64,000 bases of DNA from Gnetum montanum (lineage: Eukaryota > Streptophyta > Gnetopsida > Gnetales > Gnetaceae): NCBI GenBank assembly GCA_015680685.1, contig MNCI01006151.1, positions 700,155 to 764,154 of the forward strand, written 5' to 3'. The notes beneath the pieces are model-generated. The model was not told where the DNA came from. It did not search any database and saw nothing but the letters and a program-made list of their open reading frames with translations. The position numbers and the translations under genes were made by a program. Shown here one piece after another: positions 10,461 through 21,857 of the stretch. How positions within the stretch are numbered: the stretch's first letter is position 1; the number at the start of each line of letters is the position of its first letter.

Positions 10461-11129
10461 GTTTCGTTCTAGTTATTGAGTTGGCATTTGAACATGTGGG
10501 TTTGGGCACATAGGTATGATTTTATACTCACCCTACCCTTCATTGGTGATGTTAAAGGGTAGTTCCGACCAGGAAACATCAGTAGCAATGGCTCCTATGT
10601 TTGCATCTTCTTATGTTTCTTCAATCCTAGTAGGGTTGTGAGTTAACGTTGGGTTCATGTCTTGATGTATGTTCACAGTTTCTTGCTTAGGCTCAACGAA
10701 CTCAATTTACGACTCTTGACTTACTTTAGGATGTGGGGAAGTGATTGATATAGTTGTATCTCCATGTATGATGATTTCACCACCCTCGTAAGGCAGGTGG
10801 ATCTCCTAATGGATTGGTGAGGATACCACTTTAAGTTGGGCTAGCTAGGAACATCCTAGAATCAGATTGAACCCTGGCATTTCGTCAACGACTACGAATT
10901 CAGTTGATGTGGGGAATTGGTCCCCAGCTATGAAATCTAAGGTAACCATACCTTTTACCCCAACACATGAACCACTGAAATATTTTAGGAAAGAAGTTGT
11001 CATGGGTTGTATTTGTTCAGTAAGCCCCAGCTTTTCGATGATAGGAAAAGGTATTACGTTTGTGGTCACACCATCATCAACATGCACCCTACGTATCTTG
11101 AATTGATTAACCTGTATTGTTATGAACAT
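10461..11129 (-). pseudogene. Tat-like element A: retropepsin-like protease and downstream linker
   Basis: The 94-residue stretch (10,845-11,129) reads as a retropepsin. IRRVHVDDGVTTNVIP holds the active-site Asp-x-Gly (D-D-G), then KLGLTEQIQP, and FNLILGC before the flap end, where LGRxWL is expected. A TAG at 10,845 replaces the expected Trp (TGG). The same frame continues leftward with a few stops through EIIIHGDTTI and into the 27-bp array. The protease would cut the Gag-Pol polyprotein. It lies on the minus strand just left of gag. Confidence 0.8.
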
Positions 11130-12850
11130 AGGATCTGTGGTGACTTCTCCTATTTTTTCATCTAGCTTAATGTCTTTAGCATGAAATTCTAGGGATGTGG
11201 CCTTTGATTCCTAAAGTTGTGGGGACAATACTTCATAAATAGATGGTTCATCTGTAGGAAGGTCCTCACTAACAGGGATCGAGGTCAGCATCCGTACAAG
11301 AGCTTCCCGATGTACTGATGAAGTCATTGCTAGATTATATAGACTTAAATAAGTATTCTTTTGTTTTAAAGCTTGCGTTACCTGGGTTAATGCATTTGCT
11401 AAGTCTTTACTATTTGGAGCACTCTTGTCTGTGTAGATCTGGTCCATTTGACCCAACATTTGTATTTCCCGCAGGCTAAATTTTGCGTTGGTAAATGTGG
11501 GTGCTGGGTTCGGGACACAACCCATGAAATTATCCTTGTCTTGATTACTCGAACTAGGCTCATTAATGGATGGACGCATGGGAACGACATTTAGTGACGT
11601 AGGATTTGGTGGTCCTAATTTGTATTGATGATTTTCTCTTTCCAGGCGTTCTCTTGTTAACCTATTAGCAAGACGTTCTTGTAGAGTTCATGGGGGAGTA
11701 GAGGTGGATTGTATTTTGGGGTGTTTCGGCACGCCAATTACAAAAGGGACGAGTTGGTTTTCAGGTGGTGTGGTTGTTGCTGCAATGGAAGGAGGTACAC
11801 GGATGATGAACAACTTTAGTGGTGTAGCAGATGAGTGTACGGTGAAGGGGGTTTGAGGAGATGTTTGGGTAGGTGTGTTTTCTAAAGGTCTACAAATCAC
11901 AAAGTTTTTCACGGGATGTGTTGTTTATTCTCCACATGGATAGTATTAATCACATATGGTGCTTCACTAGCATTGAGAGGATCCTTGTAGATCCCCATGG
12001 GCTGGTTCTAAGGTCTTACTGGGTTTGCCTCATCGAATACCACTTCACCCTTATCAATCATGTGTTGTATATCCTGTTTCAAGGTGAAACAGTAATCAGT
12101 TCCATGATTGGGTCATTGATGGTATTTGCAAAACCTATCCAACCTAAAACCTCTTGGAATAGGCAGTTCATTAGGTGTTGCTAAGGCTGGGTTCTTGGCT
12201 AGCTCATAGAACCTATCATGTTTTTGAGATGCTACAGGGGACATTTGTTTATGTTTAATTAGCCCAGCCTTTAGAAGCTAATTGAGCAATTGTGAAGGTT
12301 TCATGGGCAAGGGTGTGTATTGGGTGGGGTCTTTTCTTTCAAATGTATTGGCTTGACCCATGTTGGTATTCCTATTTGAGGAAGTTTCAGGTGTAGATGC
12401 AGGTGTATTTCTTTCATAGCCATTTGGGACAGTGGGCTGTTTTCCCTTTTGTCTTGGATGGCTAGGTCGGGTTGTCTTGGCCATTGCTACTACCATCGTT
12501 TCGAATTTATCTTTCTTGGTATGTTGACTCCAAAAGGTTAAGTAGGCTGGATCATTACTTATTTGCGTAGCCTCCTCTATGTCTTTAATTTGTACAAATG
12601 CTTGACTCAAGGTACGTGGTTTTAAATAGTAAATTTTTGATTTAATGAAGTCATTCGCAGCTACCTTAAGGATGGTAAGTAAATATCTTTTAGGAATAGG
12701 CTCATGAAGTTCATTCAGGGCTGTACTCCACCTTTGGATAAATTTCTGTGCTGGCTCTAATGGTGCTTGTTTAATTTTAATCAGACTATCTAACTATTGA
12801 CGACTGTTTGGGACGCGACCACCAACGAGTGTCCTCAAACAGGATTTAGG
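11130..12850 (-). pseudogene. Tat-like element A: C-terminal half of gag
   Basis: The right part (12,278-12,850) reads like the retrotransposon gag core end: EPAQKFIQRWSTALNELH and SKIYYLKPRTLSQAFV. Near 12,056-12,143 is a zinc-knuckle-like FCKYHQ...NHGTDYCFTLKQD, the form seen in Tat gag. The left part (11,211-11,579) contains KFSLREIQMLGQMDQIY and a possibly helical segment before the protease. Stops and frame changes are frequent. The N-terminal half lies to the right, beyond an insertion of about 3 kb carrying an LTR of family B. Confidence 0.7.
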
Positions 12851-14170
12851 TGCTTGCTGGTCTTCTGGAAACACCAAGGCCCAGATACCTCCAAATAGAC
12901 TCAGTAGTTAATATGAGTATGTGTGTGTGCTATTATGGTGTGCGGTTGTGAAAAATGAAATGATTGGGTTGTGTGTAAACTATAAGTGACTTATCTTAAA
13001 GAGATTCAGCCAACTTTGCCAAGTACTGTGAGTTGTTGAGAGTTCCTATTTTGTTCAATTGCCTAGTCTATGTGGTCCTTATAATACCTACTTGTAACAA
13101 ATAAAATTTTGCAAAAACATTTAAGCACAACTCCGTGAATCTACTTCTAATTTTCCCCAGAGAAAGAGATAGTTCCACAAGAAAACTAGAAATAGAGCAA
13201 GATTCAATGGATATAGACAGAAAAGAAAGTAGATTTGTGTTAAGACCTCAAATGTTTAAACAAGGTAAAATGATATGAGTAAACACTTCGCAATAAAGCT
13301 ATCCCAAATTCAATAACTATGAATTGTTCAAACTTTCAAAGCTCAAATAAGCAATTTCTTCAAGACAATCCTACTATGCTACCAAAAAATTGCTGCGTAA
13401 ACTATCACGTATGAGACTCCATTTTGGCTAGATAATGCATGTCAACAATTTCATTCACCAGAACCTTCAAAAGACTTAACAATTTCTAATTGAAATACCA
13501 CGGAGATTCACTTTAAAGATAAAAGAAGCTATTCTGGTCCTATCAAAATACCAAATATTTTCTGAACCCTCTTGACTATTGAATCGTTCAACGGCTTGAC
13601 TACATGCAGAGGCTCTCTTACAACAATCTCAATAGCGATTCTTATACATTGCACAATAATAAAATTCACTACTAAAATGCTCTTAAGGCTTTTAAAAACA
13701 AGCGCTTCTATGGAAAAATTTTAATAGAAATTTTCTATCATGTAATAAGAACAATAAGAGTAATCTAAAAATCCCAAAATTACTTGCCAAGCATGATACT
13801 ATCTAAAACACTAGCTAAACAATTTAAAAAAAATAAAAAAACAATAATCATAACTCATAGGACTATGACAAAGAGGCTGAAATGTTGTCTTTAGCAAGTC
13901 ATCTTACAAGCAATCTTTCACAATGTCTTCTTTACAAATGCTCCTCCAAAACCCCAAGTGTGATCCCAAGTGTGATATATCTTTCTTCTAACCCCTGAAG
14001 CCTTTTTATAGGGTTCAAAAGGTAGTTATATATTCCAAAATATCTTAGCTAACTTCTCTCCCAAGTAAGGAAGTTATAACTTGCCCAACAAGTTATTAAG
14101 TTGGGAAGTTAGGAGAAAATCATGCTAATATTGGCATGTGTCTTTACACATTTTACAAATATTTATTTCA
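12800..14170 (-). mobile_element. Family B LTR, copy 1 (minus orientation), inserted in element A gag
   Basis: This stretch matches, in reverse complement, the region 25,760-27,180. Shared blocks include a CTCTATTTCTAGTTTT-like run followed by a TTTGTGGAAC-like block, GAAAATTAGAAGTAGA-like sequence, and TATTTGGAGGTATCTGGGCC with TTGGTGT near its left end. TATAAAAAGG on the minus strand at 14,001-14,010 aligns with the same box in copy 2 and fits an LTR promoter. Exact ends are uncertain because the copies have diverged. It may be a solo or truncated LTR; no gag or pol clearly belonging to it was found nearby. Confidence 0.65.
14001..14010 (-). promoter_or_regulatory. TATA box of family B LTR copy 1
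   Basis: Minus-strand TATAAAAAGG, followed by GCTTCAGGGGTTAGAAG. The same box with similar surroundings occurs in copy 2 at 26,008-26,017, so it is conserved between diverged LTRs. Confidence 0.6.
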
Positions 14171-14327
14171 TAAGTCTCAATTAAAAATTAAAGCCAAGGT
14201 CTTCATACTATAGGAGCTTCATTCAATTGTCATTTTTTAAAGTTTCCAATTGTTAAATATCATTAACCACCGGTGCCCTAGTAATTTCATAAACAGGTGG
14301 TAATAAGAAGATAATTTAGCGTATACC

Positions 14328-15262
14328 TTAGTGTAAACGTGGGTGAAGGTGGCTTTATGGTCTTTAGAGTCAATAAGGCCGATCTTTGCAATTTAAATAA
14401 ATCATCTTCATTTGCACTTCCCTACACCTTATTATTTATTTATTTATTTATTTATTCTAAACCCACGTACTAGTAAATTGTTGCGCGGATTATAAGTAAT
14501 AGTTACAAGAACGGCAGGAGTAATCAACTGGTCGATCGTTCTTCAACCGCTGGTTCGTTTCTTTCCTTTCTTGCCTCTGCACGAAACCCGTAGAAAGGGA
14601 CACATGCTCTACCCCATTCCTAGTGCCAATTTGAACCAAAACCGTATGTGAACTGCCACTGCACTTCAACGCCCTGCCGCTAGGTTCGGTAATTTTTCCG
14701 TGTGGTGTTCAGTTGATTGCGGCCTTTCCAAGATGAATGTTCTGCTGCAAGGTCTTCTTTCGCGGATTGAAGGCATCATGCCATGTGAATGTCAAGGTGT
14801 GGATGTGCTCCTTNTGCCTTCAATCCGCGAAAGAAGACCTTGCAGCAGAACATTCATCTTGGAAAGGCCGCAATCAACTGAACACCACACGGAAAAATTA
14901 CCGAACCCAGCGGCAGGGCGTTGTTGTGCAGTGGCAGTTCACATACGGTTTTGGTTCAAATTGGCACTAGGAATGGGGTAGAGCATGTGTCCCTTTCTAC
15001 GGGTTTCGTGCAGAGGCAAGAAAGGAAAGAAACGAACCAGCGGTTGAAGAACGATCGACCAGTTGATTACTCCTGCCGTTCTTGTAACTATTACTTATAA
15101 TCCGCGCAACAATTTACTAGTACGTGGGTTTAGAATAAATAAATAAATAAATAAATAATAAGGTGTAGGGAAGTGCAAATGAAGATGATTTATTTAAATT
15201 GCAAAGATCGGCCTTATTGACTCTAAAGACCATAAAGCCACCTTCACCCACGTTTACACTAA
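14328..15262. other. Near-perfect inverted duplication around an N; probable assembly artefact
   Basis: Positions 14,815-15,262 (448 nt) are the reverse complement of 14,328-14,775, with three mismatches seen in the stretch compared closely. The copy is bounded exactly by single Ns at 14,814 and 15,263. The 38 nt between the arms are unique. An (ATTT)n microsatellite (about 14,431-14,456) is mirrored in the copy. The same arrangement recurs at 34,693-35,164. A redundant contig placed in reverse in a scaffold gap is the simplest explanation. Open frames crossing it should not be taken as genes. Confidence 0.85.
14611..14628 (-). other. Possible degenerate primer-binding site
   Basis: Minus-strand TGGCACTAGGAATGGGGT, preceded by CAAAT, resembles the element A site TGGCGCTAGAAGGAGGG at 17,604-17,623. 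If real, another minus-strand element had its LTR immediately to the right. The surrounding inverted duplication makes this doubtful. Confidence 0.3.
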
Positions 15263-15263
15263 N

Positions 15264-16010
15264 ATCATACTAAATCCTGGCTCTCCCCACTGCTTTCATC
15301 CATCTGTGTCTTTCAAAATACATGTGTGCCTCTCTGAATGTTTTTCAAAAGCTTATTCCTATAATCAAATCCAATCCTTGCCGTCCCTTGTTGAACATAG
15401 AGGTACCAGTGAGCATCCATGGTCTGCGGAATAAGAAGTGTTTGGGACTGCATATGAATGCAGCTAGCCTCCACCTTGCCCAACTATGGTGCGATGTTGA
15501 AGCTTTCCTGAAAAATTGGCGCCAAAGTGATGCTACCAACTTCTGACCAGAAGCGTTGCAAATGGCGCTCTTTCTCAAACACGAACGGGTTCTCCTCCTT
15601 TTTTCTTGTCCTGCTTTAACACTTCTAGTTTCTTTGAGAGAACTTATTTTTTTGTTCTCATATCCCTATTTTCTATGTCTCGCAAAATCTCATCTGCCAA
15701 GAAATTAATGTTCTGGGAAGCTTTCACAGAGAAATGATGCTAGATTTTGCTTTCCTTTTCTTTTGTCCTTTTGTTTGTTTTTTTTTTACTATAGGTTCAT
15801 CCACATCAATCCAAATGAAACCTTCGGGATTATGCATATCAATAAGACACAACCATTGTATTTTTCATTTGAATATTTGTTTTGTCTTGTATACATAAAC
15901 GATGGAAGTGTAGCAGAACTAATATCATTCATATTTTAATCATGTTCTCTACCATTGCCTTTTTCCAATATTTACTTTTGCTATTCCATGAAATGGCCAA
16001 ATGTACCAAC
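15264..16010. other. Unidentified sequence inside element A gag
   Basis: Sequence between the second N and the resumption of gag. A 74-codon open stretch on the plus strand (15,322-15,546) has balanced composition but no recognisable motif. After 15,600 the sequence is T-rich. It forms part of the foreign material splitting gag, together with the family B LTR and the inverted duplication. Confidence 0.35.
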
Positions 16011-17391
16011 ACTAACGTGGCTTCAAGTTTCAGATTGTATTTGAACCGGGTGACAAACTAATGCAACAAGTCTTATAGAGAAGATATGGAGCTACGGGGT
16101 AAAGCTTGGTACTAGTCTAGGGCTTTCTCGATTAAGGACATAGTAAACACATGTAGAATTACATGAGGCCATGCCTAAAGTAATAGACATTTTGTTCAGA
16201 ATGTTACTAGGTGAGCGTTTGGGTCTTCCTCTCCATTGTACTTAGTTAGCTGGGGTAACAAAACTTCCTTAGGCAAGGTTAGCGGTGGAACTGAGGGGTT
16301 AATTGGATCATCTTGGTAGAAGTCTAGTACCTTGACTTCCTCAGTGTTCATAGTTTTAAGATGTTTTAATTCTTCTGCTAATGTGTGCATCATTTTCTTC
16401 ATATTTGCCCACTCCTGAACGGTGCGCAGACCGATGGTTTGAGTTTATGGTAATTGATAATGACTCGATTGTGGCATCGTTTGTGGAAAGAGAGGTTGTT
16501 GGACTATTGTTTGTTGTTGTGGGATGACGTTCAAGGCTGAGACAATGGAGTGTGGTATGCTGTAGTGAGTAGATGAATTTTGCTGAACAACTGGTAAAAC
16601 CTAGTATCCAATCACAGGTTGCAAAGTGATTGTTGGTGCTTGTTGGATTTGCACTTGAGGTATGTAATGGATGGACATGGAAGAGGGTATGATTGATGGC
16701 ATCCCAATCACTTGAGGCCGAAAAGTTGCTCCTGCATTAGTTTGAGGAGGAGGTTGTTGGGATTGTGTTTGTAGAGGTATGATGGAGGTGGATGCGTTGG
16801 ATTGAACATTGGAATTGGAGAATATGGGAATGGGAATGGCTATTTCCTATAGAGAAGCTAGTGGTGGAAATATAGTCTCTTCCATGAAAGGTTAAAATAA
16901 TGGGTTTGTATGGGCATGAGGACTGACGGTATGGTATGAATCCCCCCATGTTCAGATTGAGTTGCGAAGTCGTCATCCTCATCTCCACCCTGAGGCTCTA
17001 TCGGAGGTAACTGTAGGGCTTGACTTCTAGCGATAAGAAGTTGGGATATGAGTTTATGATGGTGTTCAAAGAGTGGGATTATATCAAATGCTAAAGGGAT
17101 GAATTCACAACCTCCTTTATGGATAAGTTCATAGTCTCGCTTTGCTTCTCTCTCTACACGATCGATGAGTAAGTTAGCTTGGATCTTAACACAGATGAAG
17201 TTATATTGTTCAGCCATGAGATTTGTATAAGTAGGGTCTTTTCCCTGTAACCTGAGTGACTAGCACATAGGGCCTTGGGGATTTATCTGTTCAATAACGG
17301 TTATGGATTCCATAGCGGTCACAGGGTTCGAGGTTTCAGCCCCAAAGTCAGAGGTCGGCAATGTCACTAGGTTAATTTGGGAGGATTCCAT
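16011..17391 (-). pseudogene. Tat-like element A: N-terminal half of gag
   Basis: An ATG at 17,391 (minus) opens a frame reading MESSQINLVTLPTSDFGAET with one TAG, then MAEQYNFICVKIQANLLIDR and EREAKRDYELIHK (to about 16,858). A Q/P-rich stretch with stops follows. The gag core begins at 16,196-16,402 with LLPQLTKYNGEEDPNAHLVTF. It continues past stops to about 16,020 (FTMSLIEKALD, then FVTRFKYNLKL). This core forms the particle shell in gypsy elements. The rest of the core resumes left of 12,850. Confidence 0.72.
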
Positions 17392-17603
17392 GATGGACGT
17401 GAGCAGATTGGACTAGATGAGTTGAATTGCAAGTGAATGTAGTGTGACCAGCATGACCCAACTATAGCATGACTAGCGTGACCCAACTGCAGCGTGACCA
17501 GCGTAACCAAGCTACAGCAAAACCTGCAACGTGAGAACCAACACAGGGGGACTCACAGGGACAAGATGAATAAGTTTTGACATTTTTAATAGACAATAGG
17601 CAA
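17392..17603 (-). other. Element A untranslated leader with GCGTGAC motifs
   Basis: The interval between primer-binding site and gag start, about 210 bp. On the plus strand it carries a run of GCGTGACC-type motifs (about 17,435-17,520), some only 10-20 bp apart. The same motif fills 3,842-5,560 and part of the LTR. Confidence 0.6.
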
Positions 17604-17623
17604 GGTCCCTCCTTCTAGCGCCA
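17604..17623 (-). other. Primer-binding site of element A
   Basis: The minus strand reads TGGCGCTAGAAGGAGGGACC directly after the LTR end. TGGCGC followed by a purine-rich stretch is the usual form of tRNA primer sites in plant Tat/Athila-type elements. It fixes the orientation of element A: LTR to the right, gag to the left. Confidence 0.7.
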
Positions 17624-19020
17624 ATTTACTATACTAACCTAAATCATCGGTGTAAGGCGGGAAGGGAAACAAACATTGAAAGATCATTGAGCAGACAGAG
17701 CTAACCCTGCCTTCGCCCAAGGGCAAGCTGGAAAAGTAAATGAAGGTAGAGTGCCTTGGATGGTCTGCATGCAAATCAACCAAGGACTTCCCCAAGTGTA
17801 AACTATGGCTTCACTGGGGTTATCATAACTGATATTTTAAAACATAAACAACATGTACAAAACGTAAACAAAAACACATGCAGAAAACTGGTATTGTAAA
17901 CAGAACGTAAACTAAATGTAAAATAGAGTAAATAGAAACTATTGGCTAGAAAAATGAAGATTTACAATGAAATGATTAATTTACAAGCCCAAAAATGAAG
18001 ATTTACAATGAAATGATTAATTTACAACAAAAGAAATTGGTTCTGGCTCGCTTGAGACTTCTGGATCTTTGATTTGACCACTCTGAGTGCTGCGGGATAC
18101 CGATTTGGGTGTTTCCGTGACTTTTGAGGCGTGTCTACTTGCACTCACGCTGGGCATCTAGTAGACACTCATGTTGGGCAGTCACACTAGGTGTTCAGTA
18201 GACACTCACGCTAGGCAGTCACGCTGGGAGTTTCCTTAGCATGACCTAAGACTGAGTGAAATAAAATGAAGCATTTGACCCCACTTTTTGATTTCTGAAA
18301 CCTGTTCCTTGAATGCAACTGTTGCCTTGAACATGTCTAACCTTGAGAGTGATCTGAAATCTGAATTTCAGCTTGAATGAAATCTGAATTTGAGCCTAAA
18401 TGTGCCCTATTCGGAGCCACTTTTGGCAAGTCACGCTGGACTCACACTACAATGTGACCTACAGCGTGACTTCAGGAAAACTTCTGAAAACTCAATTTTG
18501 GACCCGAAATTTGACATTCTGGAGGCTGGGACCCATAGTTATCAATGGTGAACTCTAAGGACAACTTGTGCCCTTGAAATCAAGTCATTTTGACTCAGTT
18601 TTGAGGCTCCAAAAGTTAGTCACGCTGGACTCATGTCACAACGTGACTTGCAGCGTGAGTGTGAAAAATATACATCATTTGATTTGAAATTTGAACTCTT
18701 GAATGCTAAAACTTGGAGTGGACATCAGTGGCTCTTGAGGATAGCTTGCACCTTCAGATTTGGACTATTTTGACTTGATTTTGAAGCTGTTGGAGTTGCT
18801 CATGTTGAGGGCAAGCTAGCTTGATAGCGTGACCAAGCTGGCTTGGGCAAGCTAGGGGTGAGCTCCCTGCCTTAGTCAAATTTTGAGTCATTCTCATTTT
18901 AAAGTGCTAGGCTGAAATTAGTGGTGTTTCACATAGGCCATCACCTATCAATCCTACATCAAAACACATCCAAAACCATTTCCAAAAGCATTTGTACATA
19001 CCTCATGACGATAACCTAGA
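17624..19020 (-). mobile_element. 5' LTR of Tat-like element A
   Basis: This starts immediately right of the primer-binding site. The right end is uncertain and lies near 18,950-19,020, where the chromovirus remnant C begins. Inside, an imperfect direct duplication of about 180-190 bp begins at 18,413 and 18,605, with a partial third unit from 18,785. Each full unit holds GTCACGCTGGACTCA followed by a GCGTGA motif in the opposite sense. A matching 3' LTR was not found in the window. Confidence 0.55.
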
Positions 19021-19039
19021 GTAGGAGAGACTAATATTA

Positions 19040-20560
19040 GAGCTAACATCAATATACACATTAGCTCATCAAATCTAATCTAAGAAGTTGAACTCCGAGA
19101 GAACCTAGTCTTCTTTCTCAACAACTAAGTCAAAGGAGAAGTTATGAAAGAGAAATGTCCAACAAATTGATAGTAGCAACTACCAAGCCCAAGAAAGTAT
19201 GAACCTCTACTGTAGTTTGTAGAACTTACTAGTCTTAAACAACTATAATCCTAGCTAGATCTAATTCAATACCAACTCTAGAAATAACATGACCTAAGAA
19301 TTGTATCTCTAACTATCAATAGAAACACTTAGATGAATGGGCATGTAATTGATGTTGTTGTAAAGTTTGCAACACCATCCTTAAGTGCTTCACATGTCTT
19401 TGCTCATCTAGTGTGTATACTAGAATATCATTAATGAAAACTTTAAATTGATCCATATATTGATATAATAAACTATTCATTTGGTGTATGAACACTATTG
19501 AAGCATTCTTCAACTCAAATAAAAGCATTAGAAATTCATAATGATCATATAAGATATGAAATACTATCTTTGATACATCCTACTCTCTGACTCTCACATG
19601 ATGGTACTGTGACTTGAGACCAATCTTCAAGAACACATGGGCTTTTTGAAGAAGACCAAAAAATCCATCAATGCATGGAAAAAGATATCTAGTTTTCACT
19701 AGTACTTGATTAAGTTGCATGTAATTAATTCATAGTCATAGAATCCCATCCTTATTTTGTAGAAACAAAATTGGAACTCTCAAATGAGATACACTAGGAA
19801 AAATCAAGGCTCTATCCATCAGCTCTTATAATTAAATATTTAGATTTGCTAATTCTACTGGGAACATTCAATTTGGGGCCTTAGAAATAGGCTTAGTACT
19901 TGGCTACAACTAGATCTCAAAATCTACCCCTTGCTTATGTGGCAAACTAGGTAACTCTATCTAGCACACATTAGGAAACTTATAAATCATGGAAATTTGA
20001 CCAAGATTTGTAGTCTTATATTGTAACTAGATATCATGAAGCAACTATGCCCCTTTCAAAGCAATTAGTAAAAAACTATGAAATTCATCAAATCTAACTA
20101 AACTAATCTAGGATAGGTCTAAATCTCCATCGACTTACCATTTTTTGTCTACAACTACAATAGCTTCTATAGATAGTTCAAACTAGCATTGAACTATGAT
20201 AACCAATCCATATCCAAAATAACATTATAATTCATAAGACCCATCACATGTAAATCATTGATTCACTACCTATATTACAATACCATTGATACATCTCTAC
20301 AAATGTAATTGATGAAGGTTCCATAACCCCTAAAAAAATGCACCAATAACCCTACATGAAGATGAGAATAGGGAAGAGCTACCTAGGCTATAATTCTAGA
20401 TTCTATGAGGGAGTAACTAGCATCAAGATTAAATAAAACTAACATAGGAAGATCTAAGATCATACCTTCTATCTCTATGATAGTGTTGGACTATGTCCAA
20501 TGATTGTTCTATCAAAGTGTACACCTAGCCTTGGTCTCTTTGTCCCATCTATCCTACCTT
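19040..20560 (-). pseudogene. Element C: gypsy protease/reverse transcriptase remnant
   Basis: A 70-codon open piece (19,316-19,528) reads FELKNASIVFIHQMNSLL, then DQFKVFINDILVYT (the YxDD-type box as FIND, with the first Asp changed) and LQTLQQHQLHAHSSKCFY. The region to the left continues as IQFLGHVIS. The wording is that of chromovirus-type gypsy reverse transcriptase. To the right, to about 20,560, the minus strand shows only heavily broken finger and protease sequence. RNase H and integrase are missing, cut off where the element A LTR begins. Confidence 0.65.
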
Positions 20561-21842
20561 GCTTGATTATCCTATAGGTGCTTCACATGCACTAGTTACT
20601 ATAGGTCTATGTCCATGATGTTTGCCTCTGGCATGCTTCATTATCTTCTTTAAACACTTCTTGACCTGATGTCTTGGTTGGCCAAATGCATAATATTTTG
20701 GACAATTCTTTTGAATATGTCTAGATTGTCCATAATAGTAACATATAAGTGAAGAATCATTACCATTAGAGGGAATAACATCATCATTGATAGCTAACTG
20801 ATATGGATCATCTTATCCTCTACCATCTTGTCCTTCCAAAGCCTCTACCATCTTGTCCTTCCAAAGCCTACTTGAAGGATCTAGATCATCCTCCAAATGG
20901 TGGTCCTTTCTTCTATACCTAACTTTACCCATCATGAGTTGCATCCTCAATTAGATTTCTTTCTAAATCCATGGCCACCTCACAAGAATCATTATAAGAG
21001 CTAATGTGGAGAGGTAGCACATGAAGTTTCAAGATCAAGCAAAGTTCTCTAACAAACCTATTCACCATATCCTAAACATCCATGGGCTTAGGAACATAGC
21101 TAATAAGCTTTGAAAACTGTGCATCATATTCGATCATGATCTATCTACCCTAGGATAATCTATAGGACTCCGCTTTTACCAATGTATACTAGGTAGAAAC
21201 ATATCAAAAATTGAAGAAGCTTAGAAAATCTTGTCATAGAACCTCTTGTCTAATTTAATCCTAGGAAAACTCCTTACACCTCCACCAAAGTCTAGTAGTT
21301 TCTATTAATTGATATGTTGCCAACCAAGTCTATTAAGCTAGAGTGTATCTCATTAGATCAAATTTCTTCTTCAACTTATCTAATCACTTTGTCATCATCA
21401 TGGAATACTTGGTACCAGAAAATGTAGGAGGACCTAGCTTGTAAAGCTACTTCACAAGCTCCTTAGTAATAGATTTCCTTGATGCTTCTTTGTCTCCACC
21501 ATCATCTACACTAGTGCCACTACTACTGCCAACCTTTCTGATGGCTAGTCCACCTATGTCATTATCACTCCCAACCTTTCAAATGATTATAGGAGGTGAT
21601 GGAGTAGCATCTACCCTAGGTATGAAGTAGTGTAATAGCTAAATCATCTAACTAGCAAACTTTGTCTATGAATCAATAGTTCTTATGCTCACTAATATTG
21701 AGGTTTATGGTTGTTGACTTGATAGTATTTTTGCCTTCTTTATGTGGTGACCTTGGTTACCTAGCCTTTGTATACTTCACACATTAAATACCTACAATCA
21801 CAAAGTTAAGTACCATACATTTTGCACTAATTAGAGCAACCT
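20561..21842 (-). pseudogene. Element C: gag with zinc knuckle, broken
   Basis: Near 20,680-20,760 the minus strand reads CYYYGQSRHIQKNCP. This is a CCHC zinc knuckle whose second Cys has become Tyr (a single G-to-A change), with the His and last Cys preserved. The rest to about 21,700 is a much-interrupted gag. Position between the reverse transcriptase and the primer-binding site fits. Stops are too frequent for a reliable residue-level description. Confidence 0.5.
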
Positions 21843-21854
21843 ACTCTGATACTG
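21843..21854 (-). other. Probable primer-binding site of element C (initiator Met tRNA type)
   Basis: Minus-strand CAGTATCAGAGT matches TGGTATCAGAGT, the usual plant site complementary to initiator methionine tRNA, at 10 of 12 positions. It lies next to TGTTGCATAG, a plausible LTR end. Confidence 0.55.
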
Positions 21855-21857
21855 CTA

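Noticed and set aside
14700-14981. 93- and 77-codon plus-strand ORFs across the N at 14,814
   Set aside because: They run through the N and into the inverted copy, so the reading is an assembly product.
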